The notes beneath the pieces are model-generated. The model saw only the letters and a list, made by a program, of their open reading frames with translations. It was not told the DNA's origin and did no database searches. A DNA stretch of 8,398 bases from Candidatus Omnitrophota bacterium (GTDB lineage: Bacteria; Omnitrophota; Koll11; Pluralincolimonadales; Pluralincolimonadaceae): the NCBI GenBank assembly GCA_022709465.1, contig JAKLIT010000054.1, forward strand, positions 1 through 8,398. Reading direction: 5' to 3'. Positions 1 to 5,693 of the stretch are shown one piece after another; within the stretch, counting starts at the first letter, position 1, and each line of letters starts with the position of its first letter. The position numbers and the translations under genes are program-made.

Positions 1-1
1 C

Positions 2-712
2 TGCGAGGTGCACGGCGACAGGGTCTTTGGCGACGACAAGGCGCTTATCTGCGGGTTCGCGAAGATAGACGGGCAAAGGGTCGTCGTGATGGGGCACCAG
101 AAGGGCCGCGACACCAAAGAGAACCTTATGAGGAATTTCGGTTCGGCGCATCCCGAGGGCTACAGGAAGGCGATGCGCGTAATGTATATGGGAGAGAAGT
201 TCAAGCTCCCGATAGTGGTCTTCATCGACACGCCCGGGGCGTATCCCGGGATAGGCGCCGAGGAGAGAGGGCAGGCGGAGGCGATCGCGTTGAACCTGAT
301 GGAGATGGCCAGGCTCAAGGTGCCGATCGTCTGTTATATAATAGGGGAAGGCGGTTCCGGCGGCGCCTTGGGGGTGGGCATCGGCGACAGGATCTGCGTC
401 CTTGAGAACGCCTATTACTCCGTAATATCCCCGGAGGGCTGCGCTGCGATACTCTGGAAGGACAGGACTAGGGCGCCGGATGCGGCAAAGGCGCTGAAAC
501 TTACCGCCCAGGACCTTTTTGACCTCGGGCTCATCGATGAGGTCGTCCGGGAACCACTCGGCGGCGCTCACCGTGATCCGGCCATGATCGCCGGGACGAT
601 AAAGGAATCGGTAAAGAGGCACCTTAAGGAGCTCTCCGCCATGCAACCCGCGGACCTGGTCGAAGCAAGGTACGAGAAGTACAGGAAGATAGGAGCGTTC
701 TCAACAGAATGA
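2..712 (+). CDS. accA: Acetyl-CoA carboxylase carboxyltransferase subunit alpha (5' truncated by window)
   Basis: AccA forms, with AccD, the carboxyltransferase that moves a carboxyl group from carboxybiotin to acetyl-CoA, making malonyl-CoA in the committed step of fatty acid synthesis in the cytoplasm. The reading frame is open from base 2, and the window holds 236 C-terminal residues; E. coli AccA is about 319, so roughly 80 N-terminal residues lie upstream. Visible family motifs, numbered within the fragment, are HQKGRDTKE (about 32-40), [10 protein letters not shown] (74-83), the glycine-rich GEGGSGGA loop (115-122) that helps form the oxyanion site, [13 protein letters not shown], and [13 protein letters not shown] REPLGGAHR near the C terminus. 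A GTG at base 8 is internal, not the start. The stop overlaps the next ATG by four bases (ATGA), so the downstream kinase is probably translationally coupled. Nothing suggests damage. The family call is very secure from residue-level similarity to remembered AccA sequences. Confidence 0.97.
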   Translation, partial: CEVHGDRVFGDDKALICGFAKIDGQRVVVMGHQKGRDTKENLMRNFGSAHPEGYRKAMRVMYMGEKFKLPIVVFIDTPGAYPGIGAEERGQAEAIALNLMEMARLKVPIVCYIIGEGGSGGALGVGIGDRICVLENAYYSVISPEGCAAILWKDRTRAPDAAKALKLTAQDLFDLGLIDEVVREPLGGAHRDPAMIAGTIKESVKRHLKELSAMQPADLVEARYEKYRKIGAFSTE

Positions 713-1149
713 ACGACCTCGAATTCGATATACCAAGCGACCCCAAGCATATAAAGGATGCATCCGCTAAAGTATTGGGCCACCTCAAGGGGTTGAAGCT
801 CGCGAAGGAGACAGTCTTCGACATACGGCTTTGCCTCGAAGAGGCGGTCATAAACGCTATCAAATACGGGAATAAGCTTGAAAAGGCGGTCCCGGTAACC
901 ATAGGCCTGCGTTATTCCGACGGTAAACTTGAGATAACGGTGAAGGATTACGGCAAGGGATTCGAGTATTGCGAGATCCCGGACCCGCGTTCCGAGAAGA
1001 ACATACTTAAACACGGCGGAAGGGGCCTTTTCCTGATAAGGAACCTAATGGACGAAGTAAAATTTAATGATAGCGGAAACGAGATAAAGATGATAAAATT
1101 CATTAGCGGAGGGAAATCCCATGGTGGTAAAAGAGAAAAATGTAGGTGA
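709..1149 (+). CDS. RsbW/SpoIIAB-type serine kinase (HATPase, anti-sigma-factor-like)
   Basis: This 146-residue protein is a stand-alone GHKL ATPase of the partner-switching kinase type, which phosphorylates a Ser or Thr on a partner STAS protein in the cytoplasm. Visible ATP-site motifs are the N box in [12 protein letters not shown] (E45 as likely catalytic base, N49 for Mg2+), the G1 box DYGKGFE (D80, G82, G84) and the G2 box [15 protein letters not shown] (about 103-117). No sensor, HisKA or membrane segment is present, which separates it from two-component histidine kinases. The start is the ATG in the ATGA overlap with accA, with AGGAG at 691-695 as a rather distant Shine-Dalgarno. The last about 14 residues (basic, [14 protein letters not shown]) lie beyond the domain and are encoded where the next gene's ribosome site and start lie. 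The STAS substrate follows directly, and a matching phosphatase lies at 5694-7586. No sigma factor is nearby, so calling it an anti-sigma factor would go beyond the evidence. Confidence 0.9.
   Translation: MNDLEFDIPSDPKHIKDASAKVLGHLKGLKLAKETVFDIRLCLEEAVINAIKYGNKLEKAVPVTIGLRYSDGKLEITVKDYGKGFEYCEIPDPRSEKNILKHGGRGLFLIRNLMDEVKFNDSGNEIKMIKFISGGKSHGGKREKCR
1108..1113 (+). promoter_or_regulatory. Ribosome binding site for the STAS gene, inside the kinase gene
   Basis: GGAGGG lies seven bases before the ATG at 1121, good Shine-Dalgarno spacing. It is inside the kinase coding region and supports the 1121 start even though that start overlaps the kinase gene by 29 bases. Confidence 0.7.
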
Positions 1150-1453
1150 CGCCGTAGTCCTCGTCGTAGACGGGGAGATAAATTTCAATTCGTCGCCGGA
1201 TTTCAGGAAGGCGTTCCTGAAGGTGCTTGAGGCGAAGTCGACAAAGGTGGTGGTCAACCTTGCCAACGTCGCTTATGTGGATTCATCGGGCCTGGCGACG
1301 CTCGTGGAAGCCCACCAGAAGGTCAAGAGCTCCGGCGGAAAGTTAAAGCTCGCGAACCTGTCGGCAAAGGTCAAGAGCCTGTTCGAGATAACGAAACTGG
1401 AAAAACTTTTCGATATACAGCCGACCGAGGAAGAAGCGATAAAGTCGTTCTAA
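1121..1453 (+). CDS. STAS-domain protein: anti-anti-sigma factor type / candidate MlaB-like subunit
   Basis: A 110-residue single STAS domain of the SpoIIAA/RsbV class. Its hallmark is VDSSGLATL at about 53-61. By alignment with SpoIIAA, where the second Ser of the DSSG motif is phosphorylated, S56 is the expected acceptor (D54, S55, S56, G57). The N-terminal beta strand with DGEINF and the later GGKLKLANLS strand also fit the fold. In partner switching, the unphosphorylated form binds a target and the kinase turns it off. In the E. coli Mla complex, the STAS protein MlaB binds MlaF through the equivalent loop. This gene overlaps the kinase gene by 29 bases and ends 16 bases before mlaE, so both roles are possible: substrate of the kinase, regulator of the transporter, or both. 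The domain and acceptor site are seen directly; the target is inferred. Confidence 0.92.
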   Translation: MVVKEKNVGDAVVLVVDGEINFNSSPDFRKAFLKVLEAKSTKVVVNLANVAYVDSSGLATLVEAHQKVKSSGGKLKLANLSAKVKSLFEITKLEKLFDIQPTEEEAIKSF

Positions 1454-1469
1454 CCCAACAGAGGCGGGC

Positions 1470-2264
1470 ATGAATATATTGCAGGCCATAGGCAGGACAA
1501 CCCTCGACGCGGGCGCGGCCATCTGGGACGTGTTCGCGTTGTTCTTTAGGACGCTATACTGGCTGTTCTACGCGCCGGTAAGGGGTAAGTTCATCGGGAG
1601 GCATTATATATTTGCGCAGATGGTCTTCGCCGGCGTCCAATCGCTTTTGATCGTATTCTTCGTCGCGTTGTTCATAGGCATGGTACTCGCGATGCAGGGA
1701 GCCTACCAGCTGGACCAGCTCGGCGCGGTCAGGTTCGTAGCTGCCCTCATAAGCGTTTCGATGTGCCGCGAGATCGGCCCGGTCCTCATAGCGCTTGTCG
1801 TTGCGGGAAGGGTCGGTTCGGCGATAGCCGCGGAGCTCGGGACGATGAAAGTCACCGAGCAGATAGAGGCGCTCGAGACGATGGCGCTCAACCCCATAAG
1901 GTTTTTGGTCGTGCCGAGGTTCCTCGCGCTTATAGTGATGCTTCCGGCGCTGACTATAATGGGCGATCTCGTCGGAATGTTCGGCGGCTATCTCGTAGGC
2001 GTCTATAACCTCGACATCAGCCCCGGATTGTATATCAAGACGAATTTCGATTTCCTCGTCATTAAGGATGTCATGACGGGCCTCCTGAAGAGTTTTGTAT
2101 TCGGCATGATAATAGCGATGATCGGATGCTACATGGGTCTCAATACGAAGGGCGGCGCGGAAGGCGTCGGGCGCTCAACCACGATGAGCGTAGTCGTGAG
2201 CTTCATACTTATAATATTGTCGGACGCTATATTAACCGGAATATTCTATTTCTCGAACGTCTAA
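1470..2264 (+). CDS. mlaE: MlaE-family ABC transporter permease (phospholipid/MCE transport)
   Basis: This inner-membrane permease pairs as a homodimer with the MlaF ATPase and the MlaD ring to move phospholipid between the inner and outer membranes. At 264 residues it is typical for the family. Visible features are an amphipathic N-terminal region with hydrophobic segments (about 20-36), membrane segments at about 55-78, 86-110, 147-172, 203-224 and 240-260, the REIGPVL motif (100-106), and the strongly conserved GRVGSAIAAELG (113-124) and TEQIEALE (129-136) stretches that form the cytoplasmic coupling region, followed by NPIRFLVVPR. The ATG at 1470 has GAGG at 1461-1464 as ribosome site. 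It lies 16 bases after the STAS gene and 4 bases before mlaF, so the subunits are surely co-translated. The direction of lipid movement cannot be told from sequence. Confidence 0.95.
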   Translation: MNILQAIGRTTLDAGAAIWDVFALFFRTLYWLFYAPVRGKFIGRHYIFAQMVFAGVQSLLIVFFVALFIGMVLAMQGAYQLDQLGAVRFVAALISVSMCREIGPVLIALVVAGRVGSAIAAELGTMKVTEQIEALETMALNPIRFLVVPRFLALIVMLPALTIMGDLVGMFGGYLVGVYNLDISPGLYIKTNFDFLVIKDVMTGLLKSFVFGMIIAMIGCYMGLNTKGGAEGVGRSTTMSVVVSFILIILSDAILTGIFYFSNV

Positions 2265-2268
2265 TGCC

Positions 2269-3072
2269 ATGGCTGAAAAAAAAGAATCAGTGATCAAGAT
2301 AGAGAACCTCGAGAAACAGTTCGGGGGCCGCAAGGTCCTCGAAGGGATAAACCTCGACGTATATAAGAGCGAGACGCTCGTGATCGTCGGGGGTTCCGGT
2401 TGCGGAAAGTCCACGTTGCTGCGCCATATAATCGGGCAGCTTAGGCCGGATAAGGGCAAGGTGTCCATTTTCGGCAAGGATATCACGAAGGCGAACGAGG
2501 AAGAGATGGACGGCATAAAGAAGAGGTTTGGCATGCTCTTCCAGTCCGCGGCCCTCTTCGATTCCCTGACGGTGGAAGAGAACATAGCGCTGCCGATGAG
2601 GGAGCATACGAAACTCGACGACCATATCATAAAGATCATGGTCAAGATGAAATTGAACCAGGTCGGCTTGCGCGGCTTCGGCCACCTGCACACTTCGCAG
2701 CTTTCCGGAGGCATGAAGAAACGCGTCGGCCTCGCGCGGGCCATCGCGCTGGACCCGGAGATAATATTCTATGACGAACCGTCGGCGGGCCTCGACCCGG
2801 TTGTTACGGCGGTCATCGACAAGCTGATCCTTGACCTCTCATCGGCGTTGTCTATCACGTCGGTAGTGGTCACGCACGACATGAACTCGGTCTTCAGGAT
2901 AGCCGACAGGATAGTCATGCTCTATAAGGGCAAGGTCCTGCAGATAGGGACAAAAGACGAGATAAAGAATTCAAAGAACGAATATATACAACAGTTCATA
3001 AACGGTTCTATCGAAGGGCCGATGCAGTTCTTCGCGCCCGACGAGGGCTACCTCGAAGAGCTAACAAAATAA
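2269..3072 (+). CDS. mlaF: MlaF-family ABC transporter ATP-binding protein
   Basis: This cytoplasmic ATPase powers the MlaE/MlaD lipid transporter. All ABC motifs are intact in the 267 residues: Walker A GGSGCGKST (41-49), Q-loop Q92 in MLFQSAALF, signature LSGGM (145-149), Walker B ending D169 with catalytic E170 in IIFYDEPSAGLDP, and the switch histidine H203 in VVVTHDM. After the ATPase core, the C-terminal tail (QFINGSIEGPMQFF, then a conserved-position Tyr) resembles the E. coli MlaF extension that reaches across the dimer near the MlaB site. This makes an MlaB-type partner plausible. The start follows the mlaE stop by four bases, with no strong ribosome site, so coupling is likely. The adjacent STAS protein at 1121-1453 is the obvious candidate for that partner. 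The family call is secure; the regulatory partner is inferred. Confidence 0.97.
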   Translation: MAEKKESVIKIENLEKQFGGRKVLEGINLDVYKSETLVIVGGSGCGKSTLLRHIIGQLRPDKGKVSIFGKDITKANEEEMDGIKKRFGMLFQSAALFDSLTVEENIALPMREHTKLDDHIIKIMVKMKLNQVGLRGFGHLHTSQLSGGMKKRVGLARAIALDPEIIFYDEPSAGLDPVVTAVIDKLILDLSSALSITSVVVTHDMNSVFRIADRIVMLYKGKVLQIGTKDEIKNSKNEYIQQFINGSIEGPMQFFAPDEGYLEELTK

Positions 3073-3078
3073 AAGGAG
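3073..3078 (+). promoter_or_regulatory. Ribosome binding site for mlaD
   Basis: AAGGAG directly after the mlaF stop, seven bases before the ATG at 3086. A nearer ATG at 3081 is out of frame and meets a stop after nine codons, so this site with 3086 sets the mlaD start. Confidence 0.75.
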
Positions 3079-3085
3079 TCATGGC

Positions 3086-3757
3086 ATGCCAAAGATCAAT
3101 AACGAGATAAAGACAGGGGTCGTCGTCGTGGCCGCAGTGCTAGTCTTCATGTACATATTCACGGCGATGGGCGGCGGGAACAAGACAAGGCCGGATGACT
3201 ATAAGCTGAACGTCATGTTCAACTATGTCAGCGGGCTTGAGGACAAGTCGCCCGTGAAGCTTGCAGGCGTCGAGTGCGGCGAGGTAGAGAAGGTCGCGCA
3301 CGCCTATATAGACGACCAGACGAAGGTCCTTGTGACCCTGAACCTGCGCGGCGAGGCGAAAGTCCGCGAGGATTCCAAGATAAGGATAAGCACGACAGGC
3401 CTTATCGGCGAGAAATACATAGAGATAACAGGCGGCTCGAAGGGCTGCCCCGTTGTCGCGAAAGGTGCGACCATAGAAGGCATCGACCCGTTCGAGATGG
3501 AAGAGCTCATAGATATGGGAAAGAGCTTAGCCGCGCGTCTTGACGCGGCAATGCAGGACCTCCAGAAGCTAATGGGGCATGCCGACGGCGTGCTCGTCGA
3601 CAATAAGGACGATATCAGGGCGACGATAATGAACCTGAAGGATTCATCGGAGAACCTGAAAGAGTTCAGCGACGACGTCAAGCGCAACCCTTGGAAGCTG
3701 TTGATGAAGGGCAAGGAAGTCCCGAAGGGCGGCGCGGTAAAAGACAAGAATAAATAG
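3086..3757 (+). CDS. mlaD: MlaD-family MCE-domain lipid-binding protein
   Basis: MCE proteins form hexameric rings, anchored in the inner membrane and standing in the periplasm, that pass lipids to or from the MlaFE complex. This 223-residue protein has one N-terminal membrane anchor (about 11-28, no cleavage site seen) and a single MCE domain (about 37-118) with VKLAGVECGEV (57-67) and the TGLIGEKYIEI motif (104-114). It is somewhat longer than E. coli MlaD (183 residues). The extra part is a charged, probably helical C-terminal tail (about 136-200) followed by NPWKLLMKG (201-209), a motif also seen in other MCE proteins with longer tails. Such tails are thought to extend or line the lipid tunnel, but here that is inference. 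The gene closes the mlaEFD set; no mlaC or mlaA follows. The TAG stop merges with the ribosome site of the FecR gene eight bases on. Confidence 0.94.
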   Translation: MPKINNEIKTGVVVVAAVLVFMYIFTAMGGGNKTRPDDYKLNVMFNYVSGLEDKSPVKLAGVECGEVEKVAHAYIDDQTKVLVTLNLRGEAKVREDSKIRISTTGLIGEKYIEITGGSKGCPVVAKGATIEGIDPFEMEELIDMGKSLAARLDAAMQDLQKLMGHADGVLVDNKDDIRATIMNLKDSSENLKEFSDDVKRNPWKLLMKGKEVPKGGAVKDKNK

Positions 3758-3760
3758 GAG
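3756..3760 (+). promoter_or_regulatory. Ribosome binding site for the FecR-domain gene
   Basis: AGGAG overlaps the mlaD stop codon (TAG at 3755-3757) and sits five bases before the ATG at 3766. It supports this start and tight coupling to mlaD. Confidence 0.7.
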
Positions 3761-3765
3761 CTAAA

Positions 3766-4638
3766 ATGAAAAGATATTTTATTGCGGCTGCGATCGCGGC
3801 GGCTTTCGGCATGTTCATAGCGCCTGTGGCGTTCGTGCCGCAAGCATTCGCTGCGAAGGAGACTGTCAGGACGGCCAAAGTCCTGTTCGTGCAGGGAGAC
3901 GTAAAGGTCCAGAAGGCCGGCAAGACGGCATGGGATGCGGCAAAGCAGGGGCTCGTGATTGCCGACGGGGACACTATAAAGACATCGAAATCCTCGGCGA
4001 TAGAGATATCCTTCGACAAGGACAACAAGAACCTTGTGAGGCTCGAGGAGAACTCGACCGCGATTTTGCGCGGCAAGGCGCTCAACAGGATAGAGTTGCC
4101 CGAAGGCAGAATACGTTCCCTGGTCAAGAACCTCAAGAAAGAGTCATCGTTCGATATAAAGACTCCTACGGTGGTCGCCGGAGCTCGAGGCAGCGGCTGG
4201 GACGTGATCGCCTCTGGCAACAGGGACAATGTGAAGGCCTTCGAAGATGAGATATTCGTCCAGTCCTTCGACCAGCAGGGAAAGCTTATCAAGGAGATAT
4301 TCGTTAGGGAGGGCTGGGAAGTCCTCATCGACAGGTTCCAGTCGCCGGGCGAACTCGTAGAGCTCAGCGACAGGGACAGGAACGACTGGAATTCCTGGCG
4401 TGATGACCTCGGCGGCCGACTCGGAGCCGTAGGCGGCGGAAGCAATGACAGGCCCGCCCAGTTCAATAATATCCAGAACATGCAGGATAAGATGGACCAG
4501 CAGGAGAATTTTAAGGAACAGGTCTTCGAGACGGAAGATATCAGGAAAGTCGAGGACAGGGTCGAGGACAGCAACAGGATGGAAGAGAAGCCTGGCGGCT
4601 GTACCTCTAATGAATCTGGGCATTGCATAAGCCCGTAA
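3766..4638 (+). CDS. Secreted FecR-domain protein
   Basis: A 290-residue exported protein. It begins with a clear Sec signal peptide (MKRY, then a hydrophobic alanine-rich stretch, cleavage probably after AFA at 27-29). The mature part carries a FecR-type domain at about 36-190: GDVKVQK (44-50), GDTIKTSKSSAIEISF (68-83) and TPTVVAGARGSGWDV (133-147), the last matching the usual Thr-Pro...Gly-x-Arg-Gly pattern. Unlike FecR of iron uptake, it has no N-terminal cytoplasmic sigma-regulating part and no neighbouring ECF sigma factor or TonB receptor. After the domain come a glycine-rich hinge (about 216-226) and a hydrophilic, glutamine- and glutamate-rich tail with two cysteines near the end (C279, C287), perhaps a disulfide loop. 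FecR-domain proteins of this secreted kind often sit beside CHASE2 sensors, as here, so a periplasmic signalling or scaffolding role is plausible. The exact function is unknown. Confidence 0.88.
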   Translation: MKRYFIAAAIAAAFGMFIAPVAFVPQAFAAKETVRTAKVLFVQGDVKVQKAGKTAWDAAKQGLVIADGDTIKTSKSSAIEISFDKDNKNLVRLEENSTAILRGKALNRIELPEGRIRSLVKNLKKESSFDIKTPTVVAGARGSGWDVIASGNRDNVKAFEDEIFVQSFDQQGKLIKEIFVREGWEVLIDRFQSPGELVELSDRDRNDWNSWRDDLGGRLGAVGGGSNDRPAQFNNIQNMQDKMDQQENFKEQVFETEDIRKVEDRVEDSNRMEEKPGGCTSNESGHCISP

Positions 4639-4661
4639 CGTTTATAACAGGCCGGCAAAAC

Positions 4662-5690
4662 ATGAAAAAACTGATATTTTACTGCATCGCCATATCCGTG
4701 CTTATATGCACCGGGCCTTTGTCCCGCGCCGCGGACGTGAACGAGGAAGAGACGACAGAAAAGTTCATCGGCAAGGCGGAAGAAAAGACATATAAAAAGG
4801 TCGAGACGCTCCGCGAGCACAAGAGATACAAGACGAAACTGCTCTTATCCGCGGCCCAGGGATATGACAATAACGTCTTCCTCGACCCGCAGAGGAAGCA
4901 CGACACGTTCTCGGAATTTATTATAGACGGCAGCATATCGTACCCGATGAACGGCAGGTGGGATTTTTACTTCGAAGCGTCGGCCCACGATATCACTTAC
5001 TGGGAAGCCACACAGGCGAACCTCATAGATACCGACTTGATCATGGGTTTTGAGGGAAGATTGCCGTGGGGCATCACGGCGAAGGCCTATAACGATATCG
5101 AGATGATGGAGTACCAGAATAACGATGACGGCGAGTATGTCGGAGACAAAGCCGGCCTTTTGCTTAAGCAGAAACTCCCGAATAATTTCTTCCATTCGTT
5201 CCAATACGAGTATTTTTACAAGAACTATTCGGACAGGAAGGCTTTCAACGGCTGGGGAGGGCCCTCGGACACCGACAGGATCGACCACAGGAACACGGTT
5301 GATTACAGCGTGGGATTATACATGAAGAAGGCGATGGTCAAGGCCTTCGGCGAGTATTTCCTGAACAGGTCCAACGACAGCTATCTCGATTATTACGATT
5401 ACGAGTCGATAAAGCTCGGGTCATCGGCCATATACCTGCTTACCGACAAGCTGAGCGCTTACGCGTCGTTCTATAAGCAGTACAGGCATTATTCGGGCAG
5501 GACGATACCCGATGATGACACGACAAAAGAGAGGGACAGGGGCTGGGTGGCAGCCGCGTCCTTATATTACGACATTACGAAGAGCGCGACGCTCGGGCTG
5601 AACTATTCCTACAGGCAGAACAAATCGAATAACCCTTCACAGAAATATTCCGGATCACTGACTTCTATGGGTTTTTATTACAGGTTTTAG
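4662..5690 (+). CDS. Predicted outer-membrane beta-barrel protein
   Basis: A 342-residue exported protein of unknown function. The chosen ATG gives a standard signal peptide (MKKLIFYCIAISVLICTG..., cleavage near SRAA at 21-24). An in-frame TTG at 4623 would place 13 odd residues before it and overlap the FecR gene, so it was not used. After a charged, possibly helical stretch (26-57), the protein is built from alternating polar and hydrophobic strands rich in Tyr, Phe and Trp, broken by Asp/Asn-rich turns, and it ends in FYYRF. A terminal Phe is the classical C-terminal signal for outer-membrane barrel assembly. The first strand region, GYDNNVFLDPQRKHDTF (67-83), resembles the YDDN-type opening of putative porin families such as BBP2, but that is recalled likeness only. 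It lies 23 bases after the FecR gene and 3 before the CHASE2 gene, suggesting a shared envelope role. Confidence 0.8.
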   Translation: MKKLIFYCIAISVLICTGPLSRAADVNEEETTEKFIGKAEEKTYKKVETLREHKRYKTKLLLSAAQGYDNNVFLDPQRKHDTFSEFIIDGSISYPMNGRWDFYFEASAHDITYWEATQANLIDTDLIMGFEGRLPWGITAKAYNDIEMMEYQNNDDGEYVGDKAGLLLKQKLPNNFFHSFQYEYFYKNYSDRKAFNGWGGPSDTDRIDHRNTVDYSVGLYMKKAMVKAFGEYFLNRSNDSYLDYYDYESIKLGSSAIYLLTDKLSAYASFYKQYRHYSGRTIPDDDTTKERDRGWVAAASLYYDITKSATLGLNYSYRQNKSNNPSQKYSGSLTSMGFYYRF

Positions 5691-5693
5691 GCC

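Noticed and set aside
568..1014. Minus-strand open frame opposite the end of accA and the kinase gene
   Set aside because: It is antisense to two clear genes, with no family resemblance.
709..1149. Two-component histidine kinase
   Set aside because: There is no HisKA dimerisation region, phospho-acceptor histidine or sensor. Length and motif spacing fit the stand-alone RsbW/SpoIIAB type.
3081..3110. ATG at 3081 as an alternative start near mlaD
   Set aside because: It is out of frame with mlaD and reaches a stop after nine codons.
3766..4638. Iron-dicitrate-type FecR regulator
   Set aside because: It has a cleavable signal peptide rather than a cytoplasmic N-terminal part with a membrane anchor, and no ECF sigma factor or TonB-dependent receptor is adjacent.
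4623..4661. Earlier TTG start for the beta-barrel gene
   Set aside because: It would overlap the FecR gene by 16 bases and put 13 residues ahead of an already normal signal peptide; the ATG at 4662 is preferred.
4639..4661. Promoter or terminator in the largest gap
   Set aside because: Only 23 bases, with no hairpin plus T-run and no convincing -35/-10 pair. Coupling to the upstream gene is simpler.
3678..4820. Long open frame on the minus strand (380 codons) opposite mlaD, the FecR gene and the barrel gene
   Set aside because: It is antisense to three well-supported genes, its product is a Ser/Leu/Pro-rich mixture with no recognisable domain, and no ribosome site was recognised. It is a by-product of codon use on the + strand.
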